A DNA stretch of 64,000 bases from Kribbella jejuensis (GCF_006715085.1 NZ_VFMM01000002.1:1524260-1588259); one strand, 5' to 3'; shown: positions 33,309 to 42,299, counted from the stretch's first letter. Numbers and translations are program-made. The notes: generated by a model from the letters alone, not told the origin.

Positions 33309-34706
33309 GTGACTAGTGCACCTGCTGAACTTCCGCGTAAGGCCGGTGACCTCCGGGCCGCCGGATACCTTCCTCGGTCGATCAAGGCCGAGATCCGTGA
33401 CAACCTGCTGAAAGAACTCCGCGCCGGGCGGGATCCGTGGCCCGGCATCGTCGGATTCACCCGGACGGTGATTCCGCAACTCGAACGCGCCCTGCTCGCG
33501 GGCCACGACGTCGTACTGCTCGGTGAGCGCGGTCAGGGCAAGACCCGCCTCCTCCGCACCCTGGTCGGCCTGCTCGACGAGTGGACCCCGGTGATCGAGG
33601 GCGCCGAACTCCCCGAGCACCCGCTCGACCCCATCACGCCTGCCTCGCGCCGACGCGCCGCCGAACTCGGCGACGACCTCCCGGTCGCGTGGCTGCACCG
33701 CGACCTGCGGTACGCCGAGAAGCTCGCGACGCCGGACACGAGTGTCGGCGACCTGATCGGCGACGTCGACCCGGTGAAGGTTGCCGAGGGCCGCAGTCTC
33801 GGCGACCCGGAGACCATCCACTTCGGGCTGGTACCGCGGGCGCACCGCGGCATCGTCGCGATCAACGAGCTCCCGGACCTGGCCGAGCGGATCCAGGTCG
33901 CGTTGCTGAACGTGATGGAGGAGCGCGACATCCAGGTCCGCGGGTACACGCTCCGGCTGCCGCTCGACGTGTTGCTGGTGGCAACGGCCAACCCCGAGGA
34001 CTACACCAACCGCGGCCGGATCATCACCCCGCTGAAGGACCGGTTCGGCGCCGAGGTCCGGACCCACTACCCGCTCGACATCGACGCCGAGGTGGACGTG
34101 ATCCGGCAGGAGGCCGAGTTCACCGCCGAGGTCGGCGAGCCGTTGCTGGAGGTACTGGCCCGGTTCGTCCGGCACCTGCGCGAGTCGACGTCGATCGACC
34201 AGCGGTCCGGCGTCTCCGCCCGGTTCGCGGTCGCCGCGGCCGAGACGATCGCCGCCGCCGCATTACGCCGTTCCGCGATCACCGGCGAGGAGCCGGCCGT
34301 CGCTCGACCGGTCGACCTCGAGGCCGTGCCCGCCGTCCTGCGGGGCAAGCTCGAGTTCGAGCCGGGTGAGGAAGGCCGCGAGATCGAGCTGCTCGAGTAC
34401 CTGCTGCGGCGTTCGGTGGCCGACACCGCGCGCGAGCGGTTCGCCGGGCTCGACCTGACCCCGCTCGCCCATGCGGTTGCCGACGGCAACCTTGTGACGA
34501 CCGGGGAGCGGGTACCCGGTCGTGAGGTGCTGTCGGCGCTGCCCGAGCTGCCGGTACTGCACGACGTCGCCGCCCGGGCCGGCGTGGACGCCGACGACTC
34601 ACCGGGCCGGATCGCCGCCGCCGTCGAACTCGCCCTGGAGATGCTCTACCTGTCGAAACGGGTGGCCAAGGACGCCGACGACGACACCACGGTGTACGGA
34701 GCCTGA
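33309..34706 (+). CDS. MoxR/magnesium-chelatase-like AAA ATPase
   Basis: A 465-residue AAA+ ATPase. Walker A GERGQGKTR is at 72-80. Walker B-like IVAINELPDL and the sensor region VLLVATANPEDYTNRGRIITPLKDRFG match the ChlI/MoxR clade. The GTG start is the first codon that includes the N-terminal lid sequence. It precedes a VWA-domain protein by 121 bases on the same strand. MoxR/VWA pairs act as chaperones that insert metal or remodel multi-protein complexes; the client is unknown. The gene is about 100 residues longer than minimal MoxR proteins. Confidence 0.87.
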   Translation: MTSAPAELPRKAGDLRAAGYLPRSIKAEIRDNLLKELRAGRDPWPGIVGFTRTVIPQLERALLAGHDVVLLGERGQGKTRLLRTLVGLLDEWTPVIEGAELPEHPLDPITPASRRRAAELGDDLPVAWLHRDLRYAEKLATPDTSVGDLIGDVDPVKVAEGRSLGDPETIHFGLVPRAHRGIVAINELPDLAERIQVALLNVMEERDIQVRGYTLRLPLDVLLVATANPEDYTNRGRIITPLKDRFGAEVRTHYPLDIDAEVDVIRQEAEFTAEVGEPLLEVLARFVRHLRESTSIDQRSGVSARFAVAAAETIAAAALRRSAITGEEPAVARPVDLEAVPAVLRGKLEFEPGEEGREIELLEYLLRRSVADTARERFAGLDLTPLAHAVADGNLVTTGERVPGREVLSALPELPVLHDVAARAGVDADDSPGRIAAAVELALEMLYLSKRVAKDADDDTTVYGA

Positions 34707-34748
34707 CCATGACTGTACTGAGGCCGCGACTCCGTCGCGGCGGGTCAT

Positions 34749-34827
34749 GGGGCTCGAACTCCCGGTCTTCCCTCGTCGCTCCGGTCGCTGCGCTCCCTCC
34801 GCTCCTCAGTCCAGACCGGGAGGCCCC
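34749..34827 (+). promoter_or_regulatory. Stem-loop that pairs the VWA gene's ribosome binding site
   Basis: CTCCCGGTCT (34759-34768) is the exact complement of AGACCGGGAG (34813-34822), and GGGGC (34749-34753) complements GCCCC (34823-34827). The 3' arm contains the GGGAGG ribosome binding site and abuts the ATG at 34828. The 44-base loop is pyrimidine-rich. A second perfect hairpin, CCGCGAC-TCC-GTCGCGG, lies just upstream (34724-34740). The layout suggests translational control. The loop composition also resembles short repeats that recur between genes in GC-rich actinobacteria, so a dispersed repeat is an alternative. Confidence 0.6.
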
Positions 34828-36786
34828 ATGACCGGCATCCCTGAAGGCTGGTCGTACGGGCCGTGGCACGACGGGCCGGATCCGCTCCGGCCGCCCGCGG
34901 ACCTGCGGGACGCGCTGGACGAGATCGGCCGGGACGTGATGAACGGGTCGTCGCCGCGGTCCGCGCTGGAGGAACTGCTCCGGCGCGGCACCCGGAACAC
35001 CCAGGGGCTGGACGACCTGACCCGCCGGTTGTGGGAGCGCCGCCGCGAGATCCAGCGGCGGCACAACCTCGACGGCACGCTCCAGGACGTCCAGCGGCTG
35101 CTCGACGAAGCACTCGAGGCCGAGCGGCGCGAGCTGTTCCCGAACCCGTCCGACGACGCCCGCTTCAAGGAGGCCGAGCTCGACGCGCTGCCGTCCGGTA
35201 CGGCGGCCGCCGTCCGGGAGCTGGCCAACTACCAGTGGGAGTCGTCGGAGGCCCGGCAGAAGTACGAGGAGATCCGCGAACTGCTCGGGCGCGAGCTGCT
35301 CGGGTCGCGGTTCGAGGGCATGAAGGAGGCGCTGCAGCAGACCACGCCCGAGGACGTCGAGCGGATCAACGAGATGCTCACGGACCTGAACGCGCTGCTC
35401 GCGGCGCACGCGCAAGGGCGACCCGACGTACCGCAGCTGTTCGACGAGTTCATGGCCAAGCACGGCGAGTTCTTCCCGGAGAATCCGCAGAACGTCGCGG
35501 AACTCATCGACGCGCTCGCGCAGCGGGCCGCCGCGGCGCAGCGGATGCTGAACTCGATGACTCCCGAGCAGCGCGCCGAGCTGATGGAGCTCTCGCAGCA
35601 GGCGTTCGGCAACGCGCAGTTGTCCCAGCAGCTGTCCCAGCTCGACGCGCAACTGCAGGCATTGCGGCCGGGAGAGGACTGGTACTCCTCGGAGCGGATG
35701 AGCGGTGACGATCCGCTCGGGCTCGCCGAGGGCGCGCAGGCGATGTCCGATCTGGCCGAGCTGGATGCGCTGGCCGAGCAACTCGCGCAGTCCTATCCCG
35801 GGGCGCGGCTGGAGGACATCGACCTGGACGCACTCACCCGTCAGCTCGGCGACGAGGCGACGGTCGACGCACGCCGGCTGTCCGAACTGGAACGGCAACT
35901 GCGTGATCAGGGCCTGATCGAGCGGGCGCCGGACGGCTCGCTGCAGCTGTCGCCGAAGGCGCTCCGGCAGCTCGGTCAGACGGCGTTGGCCGACGTACTG
36001 CGGACCGCGCGCGGATCCGGTGAGCGGGACGCCGCCAATGCCGGTGCGGCCGGGGAGCTGAGCGGTTCGAGCCGGCCGTGGCAGTTCGGGGACACCCAGC
36101 CGTGGGACGTTCCGCGGACGGTACGCAACGCCGTACTGCGGACCGCTCACCGCGGCGGTGGCGGCGTGAAGCTCGACGTGGCCGATGTGGAGATCGCGGA
36201 GACCGAGCACCGGGCCCGGGCCGCGGTCGCGCTGCTCGTCGACACGTCCTGGTCGATGGTGCAGGAGGGCCGCTGGCTGCCGATGAAGCGGACGGCGCTC
36301 GCACTGCACCAGCTGATCTCGACCCGGTACCGCAACGACGCGCTGCAGCTGATCACCTTCGGCCGGTACGCCGGGGTCGTGGAGCTGCCGCAGCTGATCG
36401 GCATGGAAGGCACCTGGGAGCAGGGCACCAACGCGCACCACGCGCTGCTGCTCGCGGGCCGGCACCTGCGGCGGCACCCGGACGCGCAACCCGTCGTACT
36501 GATGGTCACCGACGGCGAGCCGACCGCCCACCTGGAGCCGGACGGCACGGCGGAGTTCTCGTACCCGCCGGAGCCGGCCACGCTGCGCAAGACGATCTTC
36601 GAGGTCGACCGGCTGGCCAAGCTCGGTGCCTCGCTGACCGTCTTCCGGCTCGGCGACGATCCGCGGCTGAACGCGTTCGTCGACCTGCTCGCCCGGCGCA
36701 GCGGCGGGCGGGTCGTGGCACCGGACGCGGATGGCCTCGGAGCCGCCGTTGTCGGCGACTACCTGCGGACCAGACGAAAGCTGTAG
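34828..36786 (+). CDS. VWA-domain protein, partner of the MoxR-like ATPase
   Basis: A 652-residue protein. The first 420 residues are helical and rich in Leu, Glu and Gln, with no membrane segment. The C-terminal von Willebrand A domain has the MIDAS motif DTSWS at 472-476, then TFGRYAGVVEL, a T in the GTNAHHAL loop and VTDGEPTAH for the third metal loop. Together with the upstream ATPase it should form a MoxR-VWA pair. GGGAGG lies 5 bases before ATG 34828; the frame continues upstream but into hairpin sequence. A strong terminator follows at 36794. Confidence 0.87.
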   Translation: MTGIPEGWSYGPWHDGPDPLRPPADLRDALDEIGRDVMNGSSPRSALEELLRRGTRNTQGLDDLTRRLWERRREIQRRHNLDGTLQDVQRLLDEALEAERRELFPNPSDDARFKEAELDALPSGTAAAVRELANYQWESSEARQKYEEIRELLGRELLGSRFEGMKEALQQTTPEDVERINEMLTDLNALLAAHAQGRPDVPQLFDEFMAKHGEFFPENPQNVAELIDALAQRAAAAQRMLNSMTPEQRAELMELSQQAFGNAQLSQQLSQLDAQLQALRPGEDWYSSERMSGDDPLGLAEGAQAMSDLAELDALAEQLAQSYPGARLEDIDLDALTRQLGDEATVDARRLSELERQLRDQGLIERAPDGSLQLSPKALRQLGQTALADVLRTARGSGERDAANAGAAGELSGSSRPWQFGDTQPWDVPRTVRNAVLRTAHRGGGGVKLDVADVEIAETEHRARAAVALLVDTSWSMVQEGRWLPMKRTALALHQLISTRYRNDALQLITFGRYAGVVELPQLIGMEGTWEQGTNAHHALLLAGRHLRRHPDAQPVVLMVTDGEPTAHLEPDGTAEFSYPPEPATLRKTIFEVDRLAKLGASLTVFRLGDDPRLNAFVDLLARRSGGRVVAPDADGLGAAVVGDYLRTRRKL

Positions 36787-36793
36787 CAGTCTG

Positions 36794-36840
36794 AGAAGGA
36801 GGGTGTTATCCGTCGAAAAGGCGGGTAACACCCTCCTTCT
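36794..36840 (+). terminator. Strong intrinsic-type terminator after the VWA gene
   Basis: A perfect 15-bp stem: AGAAGGAGGGTGTTA (36794-36808) with its complement at 36826-36840 and a 17-base loop that has its own CCG/CGG pairing. The tail GCGTTTCGG is only weakly T-rich, as is usual in GC-rich actinobacteria. It lies 7 bases past the VWA stop and would work from both sides. Confidence 0.8.
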
Positions 36841-37063
36841 GCGTTTCGGTGGGAAACCGGACGATTGTCTCGCGTTGTCAATGCTGTAAGGGTTTTCCGG
36901 CCTTCTGGTTGTGGGGAGGGTCACGTCGGCATAGTGAGACCAGTGTTCAACTGGACTGGTTTTCTGGCTTACTCTGAAAGCAAGCCCCCGCCGCCGATGT
37001 CGATGGGCCAGCGGGTCACCTTCCCGCGCCTGAGAACACCCGCCTGCACCCCAGGGAGTGACC
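36841..37063 (+). other. Leader region of ppdK
   Basis: There are 223 bases between the terminator and ppdK with no convincing gene. Two small dyads are present: CCAGT-GTTCA-ACTGG at 36940-36954 and GGCTT...AAGCC just after it. The AGGGAG at 37053-37058 is the ribosome binding site of ppdK. I could not identify a riboswitch. Confidence 0.4.
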
Positions 37064-39721
37064 GTGCCGAAACTCGTGTACGACTTCGCCGAAGGCAACA
37101 AGGACATGAAAGAGCTCCTCGGCGGCAAGGGGGCGAACCTGGCCGAGATGACCAATCTCGGCCTGCCGGTACCACCCGGATTCACCATCACCGCCGACGC
37201 CTGCCGTGCGTACCTCGAGACCGGCGCGGTGCCGGCCGAGCTGGCCGACGAGATCGACCACCACGTGCACCTGCTCGAGCGGAAGATGGGCAAGAAGCTC
37301 GGTCAGGCGGATGACCCGCTGCTCGTCTCGGTCCGTTCCGGCGCCGCCGTGTCGATGCCCGGGATGATGGAGACGGTGCTGAACGTAGGCCTGAACGACG
37401 ACTCGGTGAACGGGCTCGCGCACCAGTCGGGCAACCCGCGGTTCGCCTGGGACGCGTACCGCCGGCTGATCCAGATGTTCGGCAAGACCGTGCTCGGCAT
37501 GGACGGCGACGTCTTCGAGGACGCGATCGAGGCATCGAAACAGGCGAAGGGCACGCGCAACGACCTCGACCTGGACGCGGACGACCTGCGCGCGCTCGTC
37601 GAGACCTTCAAGCAGGCGGTGCTGGAGCACACCGGAGGCGAGTTCCCGCAGGACCCGCGGACCCAGATGGACCTCGCGATGGAGGCCGTGTTCCGGTCCT
37701 GGAACGCGGACCGCGCGATCCTGTACCGCCGCCAGGAACGGATCCCCGCCGACCTCGGCACGGCGGTCAACATCTGCTCGATGGTGTTCGGCAACCTCGG
37801 CATGGACTCCGGGACCGGCGTCGCGTTCACCCGCGATCCGTCCACCGGCCAGCCCGGCGTGTACGGCGACTACCTGCAGAACGCGCAGGGCGAGGACGTC
37901 GTCGCGGGCATCCGCAACACGGTCCCGCTCGCGGATCTCGAGCAGCTCGACAAGACGTCGTACGACGACCTGATGAACATCATGGACACGCTCGAAGGGC
38001 ACTACCGCGACCTGTGCGACATCGAGTTCACGGTCGAACGCGGAAAGCTGTGGATGCTGCAGACCCGGGTGGGCAAGCGGACCGCGGCGGCGGCGTTCCG
38101 GATCGCGACCAGCCTGGTCGACGAGGGCGTGATCGACACCGACGAGGCGCTCAAGCGGGTCAAGGGTGCGCAGCTCGCGCAGCTGATGTTCCCGCGGTTC
38201 GACGCGGACGCCTCGAAGGACTTGATCACCAAGGCGATCGGTGCCTCGCCGGGCGCGGCGTCAGGGCAGGTCGTGTTCACGTCGGCGGCCGCGGTCGAGG
38301 CCGCCGAGCGCGGCGAGAAGGTGATCCTGGTACGGCGGGAGACGAACCCGGACGACCTGCACGGGATGATCGCCGCGCAGGGCATCCTGACCAGCCGCGG
38401 CGGCAAGACCTCGCACGCGGCGGTGGTTGCCCGCGGCATGGGCAAGACCTGTGTCTGCGGCGCCGAAGAGCTCGACGTGAACGTTGTCCAGGGCACCATC
38501 AAGGTGAACGGCACGGTGATCGAGGCGGGTGAGACGATCTCGATCGACGGCACCACCGGCGAGGTGTTCCGGGGTGAGGTACCGGTCGTACCGTCGCCGG
38601 TCGTGCAGTACTTCGAGGGCACGCTCGCTCCGGACGCGGGCGATGAGCTGGTCGCGTCGGTGCACCGGTTGATCACGCGCGCGGACGACGTACGGCGGCT
38701 CGGCGTACGGACCAATGCCGACACCGCGGACGACGCGGCCCGGGCGCGGCGGTTCGGGGCCGAGGGGATCGGGCTGTGCCGCACCGAACACATGTTCCTC
38801 GGCGAGCGGCGGGAGTCGGTGGAGCGGTTGATCCTCGCGGACAACGACGCGGACCGGGAAGCGGCGCTCGCTGAGCTGGAACCGTTGCAGCGTGGGGATT
38901 TCCTGGAGCTGCTGGACGCGATGGACGGGCTGCCGGTGACGATCCGGCTGATCGACCCGCCGCTGCACGAGTTCCTGCCGTCGATGGAGGAGCTCGCGGT
39001 GAAGGTCGCGGTGGCGCGCGAGCGCGGTTCGTCGTCGAATCACGACGAGAAGCTGCTCGCGGCGGTCGAACGGCTGCACGAGCAGAACCCGATGCTCGGG
39101 TTGCGCGGGGTGCGGCTCGGGCTGGTGATTCCCGGGCTGTTCGCGATGCAGGTGCGGGCGATCGCTTCGGCGGCCGTCGAGTTGCGGGAACAGGGGAAGG
39201 ACCCGCGGCCGGAGATCATGATTCCGCTGGTCGGCGCCGTACAGGAGTTGCATCTGGCGCGGGACGAGGTGACTCGGGTGCTCGCGGAAGTCGGGCTCGA
39301 CGGGGAGATTCCGATCGGCACGATGATCGAGTTGCCGCGGGCCGCGGTGATCGCGGACCAGATCGCGGAGGCCGCCGACTTCTTCTCGTTCGGTACCAAC
39401 GACCTGACCCAGACCACGTGGGGCTTCAGCCGCGACGACGTCGAGGGGGCGTTCTTCTCCCGGTACCTGGAGAAGGGGATCTTCGCGGTGTCGCCGTTCG
39501 AGTCGATCGACCGTGAGGGCGTCGGCTCCTTGGTTCGTACTGGTGTCGAACGCGGCCGCGCGACCAAGCCCGACCTCAAGGTAGGCGTCTGCGGCGAACA
39601 CGGCGGCGACCCCGACAGCATCCACTTCTTCCACGAGGCAGGTCTCGACTACGTCTCCTGCTCGCCGTTCCGTATTCCAGTAGCCCGCCTGGAAGCCGGC
39701 CGGGCAGCATTGGACGGGTGA
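37064..39721 (+). CDS. ppdK: Pyruvate, phosphate dikinase
   Basis: An 885-residue enzyme interconverting pyruvate, ATP and phosphate with PEP, AMP and pyrophosphate. All three modules are present: the ATP-grasp domain, the swivelling phosphohistidine domain with H451 in GGKTSHAAVVARGMG, and the PEP/pyruvate barrel with the late CGEHGGDP and catalytic C866 in VSCSPFRIP. GTG 37064 is chosen over GTG 37058 because AGGGAG is 5 bases upstream of the first and overlaps the second. The stop overlaps the next gene's start as GTGA. The enzyme lets the cell make PEP from pyruvate or, running backwards, spare ATP. Confidence 0.96.
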   Translation: MPKLVYDFAEGNKDMKELLGGKGANLAEMTNLGLPVPPGFTITADACRAYLETGAVPAELADEIDHHVHLLERKMGKKLGQADDPLLVSVRSGAAVSMPGMMETVLNVGLNDDSVNGLAHQSGNPRFAWDAYRRLIQMFGKTVLGMDGDVFEDAIEASKQAKGTRNDLDLDADDLRALVETFKQAVLEHTGGEFPQDPRTQMDLAMEAVFRSWNADRAILYRRQERIPADLGTAVNICSMVFGNLGMDSGTGVAFTRDPSTGQPGVYGDYLQNAQGEDVVAGIRNTVPLADLEQLDKTSYDDLMNIMDTLEGHYRDLCDIEFTVERGKLWMLQTRVGKRTAAAAFRIATSLVDEGVIDTDEALKRVKGAQLAQLMFPRFDADASKDLITKAIGASPGAASGQVVFTSAAAVEAAERGEKVILVRRETNPDDLHGMIAAQGILTSRGGKTSHAAVVARGMGKTCVCGAEELDVNVVQGTIKVNGTVIEAGETISIDGTTGEVFRGEVPVVPSPVVQYFEGTLAPDAGDELVASVHRLITRADDVRRLGVRTNADTADDAARARRFGAEGIGLCRTEHMFLGERRESVERLILADNDADREAALAELEPLQRGDFLELLDAMDGLPVTIRLIDPPLHEFLPSMEELAVKVAVARERGSSSNHDEKLLAAVERLHEQNPMLGLRGVRLGLVIPGLFAMQVRAIASAAVELREQGKDPRPEIMIPLVGAVQELHLARDEVTRVLAEVGLDGEIPIGTMIELPRAAVIADQIAEAADFFSFGTNDLTQTTWGFSRDDVEGAFFSRYLEKGIFAVSPFESIDREGVGSLVRTGVERGRATKPDLKVGVCGEHGGDPDSIHFFHEAGLDYVSCSPFRIPVARLEAGRAALDG

Positions 39722-40560
39722 CCCGACAGACCCTGAGACACACCTTCGGCGAGGACGCCGAACTCTACGACCGCGTCCGCCCGACCTACCCGCGCGAGCT
39801 CTTCCAAGATCTCGCGCGGCAGGTCGGGTCCCCTCAACGCGTGCTCGAAATCGGCCCCGGCACCGGCCAGGCGACTGGCGCCATGGTCGAACGGGGGTGG
39901 GGCGTCACCGCTCTTGAACTCAGTCCCGGGCTCGCGGAGGTTCTCCGGCGGAAGTACCCGACGGTCGAGGTGATCGCCGCGGACTTCGACACCTGGGAGT
40001 TGCCGACAGCGGAGTACGACCTGGTCGTCTCCGCCACGGCGTTCCACTGGCTCGACCCCGCGACCCGCGTCGCACGATGCGTGCAGCTACTGAAGCCGGG
40101 CGGCGCACTGGCGGTGGTCTCCACCCGCCACGTCGCCGGTGGCTCGGAGCAGCTCTTCGCCGACGTCCAGGCCTGCTACGACAAGTTCACCGACGACCCT
40201 GCGGCGGACCGGATGATGGCGGCGGACGACGTACCACCAGACCCGGAAGGGCTGGCGAAGACCGGTCTGTTCGAGTCCGTGCAGTTCGGCAAATATGTCT
40301 GGGACGCGACCTACACCACCGCCGAATACCTCGAACTTCTGTCGTCGTACTCAGGCCACCGGGCCTTGACAACCGACCGGCGTGACCGTCTGTACGACTG
40401 CATCGCCGCGCACATCGACCGCAGCGGAGGTTCGATCACCAAGCGTTATCTCAATCAACTGTCTGTAGGAATTTGTCTTCACCAACCCTTGCATAGCAGC
40501 GCCTGGGTTGGTCAGAATAACCGGGCGGGAAGGGAGTTCACTGTCGACTTTCGGGTCTGA
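39718..40560 (+). CDS. Class I SAM methyltransferase with an odd C-terminus
   Basis: A 280-residue methyltransferase: the N-terminal YDRVRPTYP, SAM motif I VLEIGPGTGQATG and YDLVVSATAFHWLDP. It is coupled to ppdK through a GTGA overlap. The family normally ends soon after SITKRYLNQL with an Arg-rich tail. Here the frame goes on for about 30 residues of unfamiliar, less GC-rich sequence, and a hairpin lies inside that part. A frameshift or small insertion near 40460 is possible. The substrate is unknown. Confidence 0.82.
   Translation: MTRQTLRHTFGEDAELYDRVRPTYPRELFQDLARQVGSPQRVLEIGPGTGQATGAMVERGWGVTALELSPGLAEVLRRKYPTVEVIAADFDTWELPTAEYDLVVSATAFHWLDPATRVARCVQLLKPGGALAVVSTRHVAGGSEQLFADVQACYDKFTDDPAADRMMAADDVPPDPEGLAKTGLFESVQFGKYVWDATYTTAEYLELLSSYSGHRALTTDRRDRLYDCIAAHIDRSGGSITKRYLNQLSVGICLHQPLHSSAWVGQNNRAGREFTVDFRV
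40481..40512 (+). terminator. Hairpin inside the 3' tail of the methyltransferase gene
   Basis: ACCAACCC (40481-40488) and GGGTTGGT (40505-40512) form a perfect 8-bp stem with a 16-base loop, followed by CAGAATAACC. It may end the ppdK-methyltransferase transcript, which would fit the idea that the annotated coding tail is not part of the ancestral gene. Confidence 0.4.
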
Positions 40561-40643
40561 CCTGAACCAGCCGCTGTGGCGGCTCGTGACTCCCTTACCC
40601 GCACCAAATCTCTTGTTTCCAAGGCCGATGTAGGCTTCTGGCC

Positions 40644-40922
40644 ATGGCCCAATTTGTCGTCCAGCTGCGCTTCGACGTGTCCGAGACCGACCGCCGCCTG
40701 GAGGTCCGCCCGGCGCACCGCGAGTACCTCGCGAGCCTCCGCGAAGCCGGCAAGCTCGTCGCCGCCGGCCCCTTCACCGACGGCACCGGCGCACTGCTGG
40801 TCTACGACGTGGCCGACGAAGCCGAGCTCCGCGACATCCTCGCCAAGGACCCGTACACCCCGGCCGACGTCTACGAGATCGCCACTCTCGCCGAATGGCA
40901 GACACTCTTCCCGTTCAGCTGA
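40644..40922 (+). CDS. YciI-family protein
   Basis: A 92-residue dimeric alpha/beta-barrel protein of the YciI/YCII type: FVVQLRFDVSETDRRLEVRPAHREYLASLREAGKLVAAGPFTDG. The His and Asp of the putative active site (R-x-x-H and G-P-F) are present. The family's reaction is unsettled, with links to dehydrochlorination and muconolactone-like isomerisation. ATG 40644 has no strong ribosome binding site. It converges on the next gene, 3 bases away. Confidence 0.9.
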   Translation: MAQFVVQLRFDVSETDRRLEVRPAHREYLASLREAGKLVAAGPFTDGTGALLVYDVADEAELRDILAKDPYTPADVYEIATLAEWQTLFPFS

Positions 40923-40925
40923 CGG

Positions 40926-42146
40926 TCAGGCGTCGGCGCCTTCCAGGTTCAGGTAGTCGACGTAGGCCCACAGCCAGACCAGCGGAGCGAGGACCAGTTC
41001 GGGTTCGTTGTCCTCGTCGGCGATGAACAGCATCGATCCCTCGCCGTTGGTGATGTCCTCGCAGACCGCCTCGCACATTTCCAGCGCGAGCTCGAACGAG
41101 ACCAGCCGCGGACCGTTCTCCCAACGCGGCGCGGGCAGTGGGAGCACCGGCGCCTCGTCGGTCCCGTCCAGCTCGACCGAGACCTTCTGCAGCTCCTCGT
41201 AGAGATCGAAGGAGATCAGTCCCGCGAGCGGCCGCCCGTCCAGGCCGACCAGGTACGGGTCGTCGGTGCCGTCGCGGAAGGCGTCGCGGATCTCCGGCAG
41301 CGCCGCCTTCAGATCGGTCGCCTCGAGGTACGGCGCCTCGTCGAGCTGCTCCTCCTCCTCGGCCTGGATGAGCCCGCTGCGCATCTGGTCGAACTGGTGG
41401 AGCAGATCGTTCAGCTCGTCGTACGCGCCGCCGCCGGGTGCCTTCTGCGCGCGGGCCTCCAGGTCGCGGAGGTGTTCGACCAGGTCGTCCTCGAAGTGCA
41501 GTTCGTACCGCGGCAGGCCGGGTTCGCGGCCGGCGTTGATCTGCGCGACGAGTTGGGTCGACACCGGCCCGATCCGCTCCGCGAGCACCTCGAGCGGCGT
41601 GGTCGGCTTCTCCTCGTCGTCGTGCGCGCAGGAGTCGTCGTCGTTCTTCCCGTCGCCCTCCATCGCGAGCAGCACCTGGAACGCCTGGAACGAGACCAGC
41701 GCGGCAGTCGCCATCGTGCCGTCGCCGATCAGCATCAGCGGGTTCCCGCCGGCCTCGGTACGGCGTACGTGGTCCTGCATCAGCGTCGCGGCCTGCTCGA
41801 CGTTGACCTGGCTGGCCAGCGACGACAGCCCGTGGTCGGTGTCCACGCCGAGCAGCTCGACCAGCCGCTCGGAGCTCATGTCGAAGTTCGAGCGCAGGTA
41901 GTACCGCAGCCAGCCGGCGTCGACCGGGTTGCCGAGCAGCTCCGCGATCCGGGCCCGGAAGTCGGCGAGGTCGGCGATCGCGAGCACCACCAGCACCGGC
42001 TGGTCGCCGTCGCCGATCACCAGCGGCCGGGTGTCGCCGTTGTAGAACCCGTCGATGACCTGGTGCAGGCTGTCCGCGGCCGCGTCCAGCGGCCAGGACT
42101 CCGCCTCGAACTCGTTGACCACCGCGGCGGAGGTGTCGTCGGGCAT
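40926..42146 (-). CDS. Protein of four Phd/YefM-antitoxin-like units
   Basis: A 406-residue protein I cannot match to a named family. It contains four units of about 45 residues that follow the Phd/YefM antitoxin fold pattern (helix, then P-x-V-I-x-x-x-G-x-P-x-A-x-L-V-S-x-x-x-x-x-x-L): about 18-67, 114-160, 276-320 and 348-399. Unit 3 is clearest (DPYLVGLDGRPLAGLISFDLYEEL). Two acidic linkers separate them (GDGKNDDDSCAHDDEEK and QAEEEEQLDE). No toxin gene adjoins. It may bind DNA or protein as a pseudo-oligomer. The gene is single, ending 3 bases from YciI. Confidence 0.75.
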   Translation of the reverse strand: MPDDTSAAVVNEFEAESWPLDAAADSLHQVIDGFYNGDTRPLVIGDGDQPVLVVLAIADLADFRARIAELLGNPVDAGWLRYYLRSNFDMSSERLVELLGVDTDHGLSSLASQVNVEQAATLMQDHVRRTEAGGNPLMLIGDGTMATAALVSFQAFQVLLAMEGDGKNDDDSCAHDDEEKPTTPLEVLAERIGPVSTQLVAQINAGREPGLPRYELHFEDDLVEHLRDLEARAQKAPGGGAYDELNDLLHQFDQMRSGLIQAEEEEQLDEAPYLEATDLKAALPEIRDAFRDGTDDPYLVGLDGRPLAGLISFDLYEELQKVSVELDGTDEAPVLPLPAPRWENGPRLVSFELALEMCEAVCEDITNGEGSMLFIADEDNEPELVLAPLVWLWAYVDYLNLEGADA

Positions 42147-42279
42147 CTGCTGGGTCCTCTCCGGGTGGCGGCGGGAGTGTGGAGTAACTCTAGGCTGCGG
42201 GCGTTTCAGCAGGTCGGGTGGGTCCTTCGGAGTTCGCGCGTGACGTTCGCTACGCTCGTACCGGCGGGTCGGTGCAGTG

Positions 42280-42299
42280 ATATCTCACATGTGAGATAT
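42280..42299. promoter_or_regulatory. Perfect 20-bp palindrome upstream of HTH-MurA
   Basis: ATATCTCACA and its exact complement TGTGAGATAT form a gapless 20-bp palindrome that ends 10 bases before the likely start ATG at 42310. It is AT-rich in a GC-rich neighbourhood. The XRE-type HTH at the N-terminus of the adjacent MurA is the natural candidate to bind it, giving autoregulation. Confidence 0.7.

Noticed and set aside
30395..33460. A 1021-codon minus-strand frame across the mug, clpC2 and serine hydrolase region
   Set aside because: Its product is Arg/Gly/Val-rich low-complexity sequence. The genes on the other frames have clear domains, start signals and operators.
34279..37293. A 1004-codon minus-strand frame opposite the VWA gene
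   Set aside because: Shadow frame: Leu/Arg/Pro-rich without domain, antisense to a gene with an intact MIDAS motif.
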